From NCBI RefSeq assembly GCF_019145375.1, contig NZ_JAHSTX010000001.1, positions 1,587,001 through 1,651,000 of the forward strand: a DNA stretch of 64,000 nt. The letters run 5' to 3'. The stretch comes from Pseudomonas triticicola (GTDB lineage Bacteria; Pseudomonadota; Gammaproteobacteria; Pseudomonadales; Pseudomonadaceae). Below the pieces are notes generated by a model that saw only the letters and a list, made by a program, of their open reading frames with translations, did not search any database and was not told the DNA's origin. This document shows, piece by piece, positions 27,108 through 36,274 of this stretch; the stretch's first letter is position 1; the number at the start of each line of letters is the position of its first letter. A program made the translations under genes and the position numbers.

Positions 27108-27788
27108 ATGCGGACTCCTGCCCTCCTCGCTCTGCTTTGTCTGTGCGGCCTGACTCAGGCAGCCCAGATGCCGGTCGCTGCCCTGCCGGGTGGCGTGCTG
27201 GTCTACAAGGACGTGCAAAGCATTCGTGAGCGCAAGTTTGCCGACATCGTTGAACAGAAAACCGATTTCAGCTGCGGCGCTGCTGCACTGGCAACGGTTC
27301 TGCGCCAGGCCTATTGGCTCGACGTCGATGAGGAGCACATCATCAAAGGCATGCTGGTCAACGCTGACCAGGACCTGGTACGAACCCAGGGTTTCTCCAT
27401 GCTCGACATGAAGCGCTACGTAGAAAGCATCGGCATGCGTGCCCGTGGCTACCGGATCCCGCCCGAGAAACTCGAAGCGGTGACCATTCCGGTGGTGGTC
27501 CTGATGGACATTCGTGGCTACAAGCATTTCGTCGTCCTGCAGCGTTCGGACAAGGATTGGGTCTACATCGGTGACCCGGTTCTCGGCCACAAGCGCTACA
27601 AACACGATGACTTTGTCAAAGGTTGGAACGGCATTGTCTTCGCCATCGTCGGCCCCGGTTACGACAAGGCCAACGCCTTGCGCAGCCCTCCCGTGCCGCT
27701 GACGGCGAAGAACTCGCTGGACAGTTTCAACCCGGTCAAAGATGCGGAATTGATGGATTTCGGGTTCATTCAGAGCGACTTCTTTTAA
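27108..27788 (+). CDS. fapD: C39-like cysteine peptidase FapD
   Basis: A 226-residue periplasmic peptidase of the fap operon. Signal peptide about residues 1-19. The catalytic set of C39 peptidases can be placed: Q50 (oxyanion), C56 in DFSCGAAAL, H140 in YKHFVVLQR and D156 in IGDPVLG. It is thought to process other Fap components, since FapD is needed for fibre export in other pseudomonads. It lies behind an intrinsic terminator, so its supply depends on read-through or an internal promoter. Start ATG 27108 with a weak AAGG site. Confidence 0.93.
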   Translation: MRTPALLALLCLCGLTQAAQMPVAALPGGVLVYKDVQSIRERKFADIVEQKTDFSCGAAALATVLRQAYWLDVDEEHIIKGMLVNADQDLVRTQGFSMLDMKRYVESIGMRARGYRIPPEKLEAVTIPVVVLMDIRGYKHFVVLQRSDKDWVYIGDPVLGHKRYKHDDFVKGWNGIVFAIVGPGYDKANALRSPPVPLTAKNSLDSFNPVKDAELMDFGFIQSDFF

Positions 27789-27831
27789 TCGCCGAGTTAG
27801 AGAATGGGACTGGATGTCCCGGGAGCAGCAG

Positions 27832-28578
27832 ATGAAAAGCTCATACTGGCTGGCCGCCGCCTGCCTGGCAGCGAGTGCGTCAGGTTTAGCCCATGCCGGA
27901 TTCAAACCCATCGAAATCAAGGACCAGGAGCTCGCCGAGCTGCGCGGTCGTTACGTCATGCCGGGGCGGATCATCAGCTTCGGCATTGTCATGAGCAGCA
28001 CCTGGCGCAACGCCAGTGGCGACTTGATCGGGGCCGCGACCTCGATGCAGATCCAGGCCGCAACCGTCAAACCGGAATTCTATGTCTCGACCATCAAGGA
28101 GTCGGGCAACGGCAGCACCCCTACCCTCGGCACCGGCACTGTCATCGGCGGCGCCGGCCTCAATAGCAGCCAGGGTGTAACGCAAAGCGTACGCGCCGCC
28201 GGCGATGGCAACACCGCCAACAACAACGTCGCGATCAACGTCAGCGAAGCCAGCCAGGCCCCGGCACTGGTGCCGTCGCAGGGCCAGGCGCTCATCGCCG
28301 GGCAGACCATCAGCGGCAGCAACGGCGCCGGCAGCGTCGCGGTTTCGGCCAATGGCGGTGGCGTGCAAATGGCCATTCAGGCCAGCGGCAATCAAGGCAC
28401 CGCGCTGCAACAGGTCGCCCAGGGCGGGCTGCTGCAGAACACCCGATTGCTGGGCAGCGCCAACGTGGTCAACAACCTTACGCAACTCAACGTCGTACTT
28501 AACAATAACGGCAGAAGCGCCGGTGCACTGGATTGCAACCTGACCCAACTCGGCGCCCTACGCAATATCGGATATTGA
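27832..28578 (+). CDS. fapE: Fap fibre-associated protein FapE
   Basis: A 248-residue exported protein. Signal peptide about residues 1-22 (AASASGLAHA). The N-terminal part carries the FapE motif KDQELAELRGRYVMPGRI. Later segments contain fap-like repeats (TQSVRAAGDGNTANNNVAIN; VVNNLTQLNVVLNN). FapE is found in small amount in purified fibres of other pseudomonads. I start at ATG 27832 (MKSSYW) rather than an ATG six codons upstream because it directly precedes the signal sequence and has GGGAGCAGCAG ahead of it. Confidence 0.9.
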   Translation: MKSSYWLAAACLAASASGLAHAGFKPIEIKDQELAELRGRYVMPGRIISFGIVMSSTWRNASGDLIGAATSMQIQAATVKPEFYVSTIKESGNGSTPTLGTGTVIGGAGLNSSQGVTQSVRAAGDGNTANNNVAINVSEASQAPALVPSQGQALIAGQTISGSNGAGSVAVSANGGGVQMAIQASGNQGTALQQVAQGGLLQNTRLLGSANVVNNLTQLNVVLNNNGRSAGALDCNLTQLGALRNIGY

Positions 28579-28623
28579 ACTACGCTGAGTCTCGATCATT
28601 GGGCTTAAAGGGACGGCTTATTC

Positions 28624-29937
28624 ATGTATCGATCAGTATCACTGCGTGCTGCAGTGTGTTTGAGTACCCTTCTCCCGGCGGCAATGCTGCAAGCAGCACC
28701 CGACGCCGATGTAGAAGCCCTGAAACGGGAACTTCTGGAACTGAGACAACGATACGAACAACAACAACAAGCGCTGGCGGTACTTGAACAACGGGTCCGC
28801 CAGGTAGAAGAAACACCCGCCGCCCCACCGCCAAAACGGCTGGCCAAATCGCCGTCCGACATGAAAGGCAATCGCGTCGCCGGAGCCGCCACAGGCACCG
28901 GTGCGGCCGCTGCATCGGGAGGCGCCGCCGGGGGCAGTGGCGCATCCTACGGTCAATCACTGGCCGATGATTCACAACCGGCACAGAGCGTTTCCAACCT
29001 GTATGACGAAGCCAGCGGTTTCTTTGGCGGCGGCAAGTTCAGCGTGGAAACCGGCCTGACCTATTCGCGCTACGACACCCGTCAGTTGATCCTGAACGGG
29101 TTCCTTGCGCTGGATTCGATCTTTCTGGGCAACATCAACCTCGACCGGATCAAGGCCGACACCTGGACCCTGGACCTCACCGGCCGCTACAACTTCGACA
29201 ATCGCTGGCAGTTCGACCTGAACGTGCCGGTGATCTATCGCGAGTCGACGTATCAATCCGGCGGCGGCAACGAGGGCGCGGCTGGCGTAACAACCGAAGA
29301 AACCGTGACCAAGGATCCAACCATAGGCGACGTCAACTTCGGTATCGCCTACAAGTTCCTCGACGAATCGGTCAACACCCCGGACGCAGTCGTTACCCTG
29401 CGCGTCAAGGCGCCGACCGGCAAAGACCCGTTCGGCATCAAACTGCGCCAGACCGACGCCAACTCCAACCTGTTCGTCCCCGACACCCTGCCCACCGGCA
29501 ACGGCGTCTGGTCGATCACGCCGGGTATCTCGCTGGTCAAGACGTTTGACCCGGCGGTGCTGTTCGGCAGCCTCTCCTACACCCACAACCTCGAGGAGTC
29601 GTTTGACGACATCAGCTCCACGGTCAACCAGAAAACCCCGGGCAAAGTGCGCATCGGCGACAGCTTCCAGATCGGCGCCGGCATCGCCTTCGCGCTCAAC
29701 GAGAAGATGAGTATGTCGTTCTCGGTCTCCGACCTGGTGCAGCGCAAGAGCAAGCTGAAACAGGACGGTGGTGATTGGGAGTCGGTGGTATCCAGTGATG
29801 CCAACGCCGGTTACTTCAACGTCGGCATGACCATTGCGGCCACCGACAACCTGACGATCGTGCCGAACCTGTCGATCGGCATGACCGATGATGCACCGGA
29901 CTTTTCGTTCAGCCTGAAATTCCCGTATTACTTCTAA
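28624..29937 (+). CDS. fapF: Fap outer-membrane secretion pore FapF
   Basis: A 437-residue outer-membrane protein, last gene of the operon. Signal peptide about 1-22. A coiled coil covers about residues 26-60 ([19 protein letters not shown]), followed by a Gly/Ala-rich linker. The C-terminal ~300 residues are beta-barrel-like with alternating pattern and end in [10 protein letters not shown], with the terminal aromatic residue of outer-membrane proteins. FapF forms a trimeric gated channel that exports the subunits. No promoter of its own is apparent; it follows fapE by 45 bases. Confidence 0.95.
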   Translation: MYRSVSLRAAVCLSTLLPAAMLQAAPDADVEALKRELLELRQRYEQQQQALAVLEQRVRQVEETPAAPPPKRLAKSPSDMKGNRVAGAATGTGAAAASGGAAGGSGASYGQSLADDSQPAQSVSNLYDEASGFFGGGKFSVETGLTYSRYDTRQLILNGFLALDSIFLGNINLDRIKADTWTLDLTGRYNFDNRWQFDLNVPVIYRESTYQSGGGNEGAAGVTTEETVTKDPTIGDVNFGIAYKFLDESVNTPDAVVTLRVKAPTGKDPFGIKLRQTDANSNLFVPDTLPTGNGVWSITPGISLVKTFDPAVLFGSLSYTHNLEESFDDISSTVNQKTPGKVRIGDSFQIGAGIAFALNEKMSMSFSVSDLVQRKSKLKQDGGDWESVVSSDANAGYFNVGMTIAATDNLTIVPNLSIGMTDDAPDFSFSLKFPYYF

Positions 29938-29939
29938 AA

Positions 29940-30027
29940 GCAAAAGATCGCAGCCTTCGGCAGCTCCTACAGTCTGGATTGAGTGAATCCATGTAGGAGC
30001 CGCCGAAGGCTGCGATCTTTTGATCTT
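29940..30027. repeat. Inverted repeat, GTAGGAGCYGCCGAAGGC family
   Basis: Two arms AAAAGATCGCAGCCTTCGGC... and its complement, about 30 bases each, sit immediately after fapF. Confidence 0.85.
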
Positions 30028-30064
30028 CAGGCTTTTGCTCGTGACCACTCATCGGAAACACGCC

Positions 30065-30095
30065 CGCACCTGTCAGATCTGACAGGTGCGCTTTT
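30065..30095 (+). terminator. Perfect 26-bp palindrome with T-run, probable fap operon terminator
   Basis: CGCACCTGTCAGATCTGACAGGTGCG is fully self-complementary and followed by CTTTT. It lies about 130 bases after fapF and could end the operon. The perfect palindrome could equally be an operator for the following gene. Confidence 0.55.
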
Positions 30096-30164
30096 CGCAT
30101 AAATAACTTCTGATAGCTCCAGCGTCTGGTCGCCCGTGGCCAGCCCATATTCAGGAGCATCGCC

Positions 30165-32354
30165 ATGGATCTTCTTACCGCCGCCAATTTATATCCGCCC
30201 ACCATTCCCTCGGCCACCACGCTCGAAACGACGGAGCACTATGCTGGGGGTATCGCCATTAATTCCATCAAAGGTGGAACATTGAAAGTCGTCGTGGACG
30301 CCTGGTTGAACATGGCGCTTGATGACAAATGTGAGCTGTATTGGGATGACGATGAAAACCCGGTGGAGTTTACTGTAATCGATGATCTCAACACTCAAAA
30401 AGTTGAGTTTTACGTCCCCGTCGGATTCATCACCAATGGCTCCGCCAAAGTGTTTTATCGAGTCACTCGTTTTCCTCAGGAACCGGTCAAATCCACTGAG
30501 CTACTGATGTGGGTGAAGCTCACCCGGCCCGCTGATGTTGACACCGACAGCGAACCGGGGCACTCCGGCCTCAGCTATACCTTGGTCCCGGATCCGTCGA
30601 AGGGAGTCGATAGCGAGATGGCCGAGGGAGGGATTCGAATGTACATCGATCACTACCGATACATCGCCACGTACGATCGCATCATTTGTAAGTGGGAGGA
30701 CAAAGATGTGTCTTTCTACCCGATAACGCAGGCACAGATTGATGACCCGGATAACAACCCGATTTTCGTGACGTTTACCGAGGACGTCATCAGAGGACAA
30801 GGTAACGGCCCTGACAAACGGGTGTCCTTCCGGGTAGTTGACCGTGTAGGGAATACCACTGACCCTTCGGACCCCTCGTCGAAAATCACTTACGTCTCGG
30901 TGGACCTGAGGTTGCCGGCGCCAACAATCTGGGTCAACAACCAGAACGTCACTACCATCGACCTGAAGGTACTGGGCACGAGCGATGCCGCCGCCCGGGT
31001 TTACTTCGCAGGCGCGGACTACCAGGCCGGTGACAAGGTTGTCCTGACCTGGGCCGGCACGACGTCTGGAGGACAGCCCGTGATCGTCGGCCCGCTGGAA
31101 AAAACCGTCGACAGCGTGCCCAGCCATCACGATTTCCCGATCCCGAACGCCAAGATCACAGCGATCGTCAACGGTTCGGCCAAGGTCGGCTATCAGCTGC
31201 TACGCGCCAACGTGCCCGCACGCCCATCCAGTAACGCTGTCATCACGGTCACCGGCGAAGTCAGTCAGTTGAAACCGCCAACGGTTGTCGAGGCGCCGGA
31301 TTACAAACTTGACCCGAACCGGCATCAGAATGGATTTACCGTGGTGTTTGACACCGCCGCGTTTGGCGCAAATCACGAGGTAAAACTGGAAATCGCCGGC
31401 AGACCGGGCGCCGGCTCAGTACCTCCCCAGCAAAAACCGGTGGCGGGACAGTCGAAAGTGCAGTTCGACATTGATTTCTCCGTCACCGGGGCAAATCTGC
31501 AGCGCAGTGTGGAGCTGATATACAGCCTGATTGTCGATGGACAGCCGACGCCGGCGCAGAGTGTGACGCTGGTGATTGGCGAGTTGCTGCAATCGAGCAT
31601 GCCGATGCCGAATCTTGAGGGTTTTGATGGTGAGGTGCTGGATGTTGAGTTGGTCAAGGATGAGACGAAGGTGCTGTGTGGGGCTTGGCCGTTTCAGCGG
31701 ATAGGGTTACCGATTTGGTTGGAGTATGTGGAGACGCTTGCGGATGGTGGGGAGCGGGTCAAGGAACAGTTTGTGGGGGTTGCGCATGATCAGGGGGTGG
31801 GGCTTAGTTATTTGGCTGAGGTGGAGTGGTTGCGGGGGTGTAAAGCGGATTCGACCGTGACTATTGCTCTATGGCTTGGTTTGTTTGAGAACGCTTCAAA
31901 AAGCGAAGCGATTCAATGCAGAGATCGTGTTTATCTAGTTAGTCTAGGTCTTGACGATCGAACTACTTTCACGGGGTCTAATTGGAACGGCTGGCTTCCG
32001 TTCCTTTTCGAATTCCCCCCTAGATTAGTCACCGATGAAAACGACTACTTCCTTCAGAGCGTCCTACTTCCCTCGGGAGTCCATGCCATCATCATTCATA
32101 AGTATTTTGAAAGAATTCTATCGGGGGAAAACTATAGCGTTAGCTTTGATTATCGCTGTGCAAAACCGAAATTATTAGAGCTTGTAGAGGGAACCACTTT
32201 GCGGTACAGGGCTCGCATCCCTAGCACAGCTGGTTGGCAACCATATAGTTTCCCCTACACAGCAAAAGTTAGCGGTGCCAAATTGAAATTCTCTCTACGT
32301 GATAACAATTTGGTTGTGCAATTGGATAACATCCGCATCAGAAGGATCACATAA
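30165..32354 (+). CDS. Large Ig-like-repeat protein of unknown function with divergent C-terminal module
   Basis: A 729-residue protein with no signal peptide or membrane segment. Residues ~25-500 comprise four or five beta-rich repeats of about 110 residues with recurring ITNGSAKVFYRV / IVNGSAKVGYQL elements, as in large Pseudomonas proteins with Ig-like tandem domains. From about residue 480 (31600) codon choice becomes G/T rich, and from about residue 565 (31860) it becomes distinctly AT rich; the last ~130 residues (GSNWNGWLPFLFEFPP...VVQLDNIRIRRIT) look like a beta-sandwich, possibly carbohydrate binding. ATG 30165 has a CAGGAG site. Function unknown; the composition break suggests an acquired tip module. 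Confidence 0.75.
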   Translation: MDLLTAANLYPPTIPSATTLETTEHYAGGIAINSIKGGTLKVVVDAWLNMALDDKCELYWDDDENPVEFTVIDDLNTQKVEFYVPVGFITNGSAKVFYRVTRFPQEPVKSTELLMWVKLTRPADVDTDSEPGHSGLSYTLVPDPSKGVDSEMAEGGIRMYIDHYRYIATYDRIICKWEDKDVSFYPITQAQIDDPDNNPIFVTFTEDVIRGQGNGPDKRVSFRVVDRVGNTTDPSDPSSKITYVSVDLRLPAPTIWVNNQNVTTIDLKVLGTSDAAARVYFAGADYQAGDKVVLTWAGTTSGGQPVIVGPLEKTVDSVPSHHDFPIPNAKITAIVNGSAKVGYQLLRANVPARPSSNAVITVTGEVSQLKPPTVVEAPDYKLDPNRHQNGFTVVFDTAAFGANHEVKLEIAGRPGAGSVPPQQKPVAGQSKVQFDIDFSVTGANLQRSVELIYSLIVDGQPTPAQSVTLVIGELLQSSMPMPNLEGFDGEVLDVELVKDETKVLCGAWPFQRIGLPIWLEYVETLADGGERVKEQFVGVAHDQGVGLSYLAEVEWLRGCKADSTVTIALWLGLFENASKSEAIQCRDRVYLVSLGLDDRTTFTGSNWNGWLPFLFEFPPRLVTDENDYFLQSVLLPSGVHAIIIHKYFERILSGENYSVSFDYRCAKPKLLELVEGTTLRYRARIPSTAGWQPYSFPYTAKVSGAKLKFSLRDNNLVVQLDNIRIRRIT

Positions 32355-32421
32355 AAACGATGCGCTTATATGTTAAATATTGCGCTGCATTTATGATTTC
32401 TCGCCTTTTCAATCGAATGGC

Positions 32422-32455
32422 TTTTTTCTCTTTCAAGAAAGAAGAAGCCGTTCAT
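32422..32455. terminator. Hairpin between convergent genes
   Basis: AATGGCTTTTTTCT and AGAAAGAAGAAGCCGTT pair around a short loop. T- or A-rich flanks on both sides could serve as a bidirectional terminator for the 729-residue gene and the regulator. Confidence 0.55.
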
Positions 32456-32516
32456 TAGTCATATGTGAACGAAATAATATTTCATGGTGAAGACGTTAAT
32501 CAAATTGGCTGTGCGA

Positions 32517-33842
32517 TTACCTAATTTGATGCTTATGCAACAACCGATAAAAAGTAGGCCGCGAAACCCCTAAAACTTTCGCGGCCACACTCAAATTATC
32601 ACTATGCCGATTCAATACATCACACAACGCCTGCCGTTCCGCCCGGGTTTTGTAATCCTCCAGCGTGCCCATCGGCGTGGCAATCGAATGCTGGCTGATC
32701 AACCCCAAATCCCTAGCCTCAATCTGCCTCCCCTCCGCCAACACCAACCCGCGCCTGACCCGGTTAGCCAGCTCGCGCACATTGCCCGGCCAGTCGTGCT
32801 TGCCCATGGCAATCAACGCATCCTCGCTGAAGCTTCTTGGTCGACGCCCGGTTTCGTGGCTGTAGAAGTGCGAAAAATGGTTGGCCAGCATCGACAGATC
32901 GCCATGGCGCTCGCGTAGCGGTGCGGTGACCACTTGCAGAACGTTGAGCCGGTAATACAGGTCTTCACGGAAGCGCTTCTTCTCGATGGCTGCTTCCAGG
33001 TCAACGTGGGTTGCCGCGAGCACTCGCACATCTACGGGTATCGGCTGACTGCCGCCTACCCGCTCGATGTGTTTTTCCTGCAGGAAGCGCAGGAGATTGG
33101 CCTGCAATTCCAGCGGCAGGTCGCCGATTTCGTCGAGGAACAACGTGCCGCCATTGGCCGCTTCGATGCGTCCGACCTTGCGCTGATGAGCGCCAGTGAA
33201 CGCGCCTTTCTCGTGACCAAACAGTTCGGATTGAATCAAATGCTCTGGAATTGCCCCGCAGTTGATCGCTACAAATGGTTTGTTGTGGCGCTGGGATTGT
33301 CGGTGCAGGGTGCGCGCGACCAGTTCCTTGCCGGTGCCGCTTTCGCCGCGAATCAGCACGGGCGATTCGGTCGGGGCCAGTTTGCTCAGCAGTTTGCGCA
33401 GTTCGCGGATCGGTTTGCTGTCGCCGAGCAGTTCGTGCTCCGGCTGATCAACATGAATCGTGCCCTGCCCGCGCAGGCGCGCCATGCCGAAGGCGCGGCC
33501 GAGGGTGACCTGTACGCGGGAGACATCGAAGGGCAAGGTGTGGAAGTCGAAGAACCACTCACATACGAAATCACCGACGTTCTGTAAGCGCAGGACTTCC
33601 TGATTGAGCACGGCAATCCATTCGGTGCCGCTGCGGCTGATCAGTTCTTTGACCGCTTCTGGACGTTCCAAGTGGTAAGGCTGCAAGCGCAGCAGGCCGA
33701 CGTCACAGGCGCGGGATGCGGCGTTCTCCAGATTACAGCTGTCGACATCCCAACCGACGGCGCGCAATCCCGGCAACAGGCGATGACAGTCGTCGCAGGG
33801 ATCGACCACCAGTAAACGTCTCGACGCAGGCGCTTCGCTCAT
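32517..33842 (-). CDS. Sigma-54-dependent transcriptional activator (VpsR-like N-terminus)
   Basis: A 441-residue enhancer-binding protein. Residues ~1-125 form a receiver-like, VpsR-type domain without an obvious phosphorylation site. The AAA+ domain has Walker A GESGTGKE (166-173), the sigma-54 contact loop GAFTGA (213-218) and Walker B GGTLFLDEIGDLP. The C-terminal Fis-type helix-turn-helix is LSVAAKVLGVSRPTFYRLL (~417-435). ATG 33842 has an AAGGAA site; an upstream GTG or ATG extension is not needed. It lies 2.5 kb beyond fapF. The sigma-54-like element at fapA makes it a candidate regulator of fap; this is inference. Confidence 0.92.
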   Translation of the reverse strand: MSEAPASRRLLVVDPCDDCHRLLPGLRAVGWDVDSCNLENAASRACDVGLLRLQPYHLERPEAVKELISRSGTEWIAVLNQEVLRLQNVGDFVCEWFFDFHTLPFDVSRVQVTLGRAFGMARLRGQGTIHVDQPEHELLGDSKPIRELRKLLSKLAPTESPVLIRGESGTGKELVARTLHRQSQRHNKPFVAINCGAIPEHLIQSELFGHEKGAFTGAHQRKVGRIEAANGGTLFLDEIGDLPLELQANLLRFLQEKHIERVGGSQPIPVDVRVLAATHVDLEAAIEKKRFREDLYYRLNVLQVVTAPLRERHGDLSMLANHFSHFYSHETGRRPRSFSEDALIAMGKHDWPGNVRELANRVRRGLVLAEGRQIEARDLGLISQHSIATPMGTLEDYKTRAERQALCDVLNRHSDNLSVAAKVLGVSRPTFYRLLHKHQIR

Positions 33843-34027
33843 GACTGTTCCTTGGCGCCAAATTTGATAAATGATCGAAAAAACAGTCATTTGGCAGACC
33901 CGGTTGTAACACTAGCAAGATTTTGACGGGGGCTTGTATCGATTGCTTATAGGGTGGTTGTTAAAAGAGTTATAAGAAAGCTGGTTGTTAGTTAGCTATC
34001 GACTATTTGGGTTGTGTCAGAGAGCGG

Positions 34028-34174
34028 CCCCTCACCCTAGCCCTCTCCCGAGGGAGAGGGGACTGACCGTGGTGTTAGTTCGAGTTACACCGACCTGAAT
34101 TAGCGAGTGGAACTCTAGTTTGAGAAATCCACGAATCGGCTCCCTCTCCTCAGGGAGAGGGCTGGGGTGAGGGG
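34028..34174. repeat. Inverted repeat, CCCTCACCCTAGCCCTCTCCC family
   Basis: Two CCCTCTCCC...GGGAGAGGG palindromic arms in inverse orientation flank about 80 bases of unrelated sequence. Related to the unit of the array at 22 kb. The region 33843-34365 otherwise holds no gene. Confidence 0.85.
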
Positions 34175-34365
34175 TGAATTCAGCGCGGTGTCCTGACATG
34201 TGCAGAACTACCGAAGCGAACGGACATTATGTAAAGAACCTGAAATTTCTTTGTTTCACTTGTGACCCGCCCCCCGGTTGCGTGCATCAGTACAAGTAAC
34301 CAGCCGCACGGTAAGCCCAACCGACGGCACATCACTTGATTGGGCGCCAATAGAGAGAAGACCCC

Positions 34366-34632
34366 ATGACTGCCCCGCTCCGTATCAACGAAGCTCTTCT
34401 GATTGCCAACCACGCGTTCAAGCCATTTCAGTGCGTGGCCTGGGCGCCACAAGACGGCAATGGTGAATTGAGCCTGACCGTCGTCGACCGTACCAACTCC
34501 CACATCGGTCGCAAACAGATCCCGAGCAGCGCCTATTCTGACCCGGCGCAACTCGAACAACTGCTGCAGCAGGCCCGCGCCGAGCTGAGCGAAGACGGCC
34601 ACAAGTTGCAATCCTGGTCGATGCCACACTGA
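34366..34632 (+). CDS. Conserved hypothetical protein, 88 residues
   Basis: A small acidic-to-neutral cytoplasmic protein (MTAPLRINEALLIANHAFKP...) with no signal peptide or membrane helix; I recognise no domain. The first half appears beta-rich and the second contains a predicted helix (SDPAQLEQLLQQARAELSE). It is preceded by a purine-rich AGAGAGAAGA and followed directly by a strong terminator, so it is a monocistronic unit. Its composition fits the local coding style. Confidence 0.7.
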   Translation: MTAPLRINEALLIANHAFKPFQCVAWAPQDGNGELSLTVVDRTNSHIGRKQIPSSAYSDPAQLEQLLQQARAELSEDGHKLQSWSMPH

Positions 34633-34641
34633 TAACCGATC

Positions 34642-34676
34642 AAGGGCGGATGACGTTAAAGTCATCCGCCCTTGTT
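34642..34676 (+). terminator. Intrinsic terminator
   Basis: AAGGGCGGATGAC, short loop, GTCATCCGCCCTT, then GTTGT. A 13-bp perfect stem 10 bases after the stop of the 88-residue gene. Confidence 0.85.
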
Positions 34677-34896
34677 GTATGCGTAGTCGAATAAGCACGT
34701 TACTTACTGCGCTGTTTAATCCAAATTGCTTGGCTCGCTTGCGACTGGTTCAACAAGACACTGTTCTGGCACAGTGCGACCGTCGTTCTGGTGATTCGTC
34801 CAGTTGTACTTCTCGCGGTTCAGGGATTGAATGTTTCGCTCGTGCAGTCAGCCTCCCAATCACTGGGATATCGGCTACTCGCAAGGAGACGCGTGC

Positions 34897-36186
34897 ATGT
34901 CGACCCTGAACACTTATGCGCTGCCCACGGTATGGAACAACCCCGGTTCGCTGGACTCGACCTTCGCCATTGGCGGTGTTGCGCAGGTGTACTTTGCCGG
35001 TAGCCTGTCCAGCCAGACACAACATGTCGCGCTCGATCCGCAGGGTCGGATTCTGGTCGCCGCCAAGGTCGGTACATCCAAGGGAAGTCGTTTTGGCCTG
35101 GCGCGGCTGCTGGGCGATGGTTCGGCGGATTTGTCGTTCGGTATTCAGGGCAGCGTGATCGGCAGTTTCGTCGAAGGATTCGAAGCCAAGGCCGGCAAGG
35201 TTCAGGTGCTAGCCGACGGCAAGATTCTGCTGGCCGGCCTGCATTATGAAGACACCCATCGCACCCTCCCCGCCCTCGCCCTGTTCGATGCCGACGGCCG
35301 GCCAGATCGGACTTTCGGTGATGACGGCTTCCAGATCGTGCGCCTGCCCGGCGAGCTGTCCTTGGGCACCCGCGACAACTGGCTGCCGCCGGGTGTGCCT
35401 GGTGTTGAAGCCTGTGACTTCGCGGTGCAGGAAGACGGTCGCATTCTGCTGATCGCCAACCATCATTTCAGCCTCGCCGACCACGCCGGGATGCTGATTC
35501 GCCTCTGCCCCGATGGAAGCCTCGACGAATCGTTCAACGGGCGCGGATTTGTCATGGTTCGCCACTTGCTGCTCAACACCTGGCTGAGCACCCTGCTGCT
35601 GAAGGCGGATGGGCGAATTGTCGTCGCAGGTTCCATCGACTTTCCGCAGCAAGGGTTACTGGCGGTTTACCAGTCCGATGGGCGTCTGGACGAGCGTTTT
35701 GCCGTGGACGGTTTCATGGCGTTCAGGGCCCACGGCAACAGCGCTCAGATCAGCCAGATCATCGAGTCCGCCGACAGGCTCTACTGCTTCGGCAGCAGCC
35801 GCGATCCAATCCGCTGCCTGACGTTTGTCCTGCACGCCAACGGTCGACCGGACCTGCACTGTCATCATGGCCAGCCACAGGTGGTGGACATCGGTCCCAG
35901 CGGATGCCAATGGAACGCCGCCCGGTTGATGAGCGACGGCCGCATCATTGCCGTAGGCGCGACCATTGGCGGGGTTGAAGCCGACTTCATGGTCGCCCGT
36001 TATCAAGCTGACGGCAGCCTCGATCCAGCGTTCGGTCAGGGCCACGGTTGGTTGCGCACGCGACTGGGGCGAAGTCTGGACACAGCCAATTCTCTGGCCG
36101 TACAAACTGACGGGGCTATCGTGGTGGGGGGCTATTCACTGGACGGCAACTATCGGGCAATGGTTGCGCGTTATCTGAATCCATAG
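34897..36186 (+). CDS. Delta-60 repeat beta-propeller protein
   Basis: A 429-residue protein composed of about seven to eight delta-60 type repeats. Each begins LDxxFxxxGxV-like (LDSTFAIGGV, DLSFGIQGSV, PDRTFGDDGF, LDESFNGRGF, LDERFAVDGF, LDPAFGQGHG) and is followed by a DGRILVAG-like strand. These fold as beta-propellers and are often found in secreted or surface proteins, but I see no signal peptide here. ATG 34897 has GCAAGGAGAC ahead of it, which decides against an upstream ATG. Function unknown. It is flanked by the 88-residue gene and nhaB. Confidence 0.85.
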   Translation: MSTLNTYALPTVWNNPGSLDSTFAIGGVAQVYFAGSLSSQTQHVALDPQGRILVAAKVGTSKGSRFGLARLLGDGSADLSFGIQGSVIGSFVEGFEAKAGKVQVLADGKILLAGLHYEDTHRTLPALALFDADGRPDRTFGDDGFQIVRLPGELSLGTRDNWLPPGVPGVEACDFAVQEDGRILLIANHHFSLADHAGMLIRLCPDGSLDESFNGRGFVMVRHLLLNTWLSTLLLKADGRIVVAGSIDFPQQGLLAVYQSDGRLDERFAVDGFMAFRAHGNSAQISQIIESADRLYCFGSSRDPIRCLTFVLHANGRPDLHCHHGQPQVVDIGPSGCQWNAARLMSDGRIIAVGATIGGVEADFMVARYQADGSLDPAFGQGHGWLRTRLGRSLDTANSLAVQTDGAIVVGGYSLDGNYRAMVARYLNP

Positions 36187-36274
36187 AGCATTGAACAGGA
36201 TCGAGGTTATCGGCGACTTGATCTTCCTTGAAACATCCGGCAACTTTCGCGCTTCTAAATAAAAGGAGCAGCCG

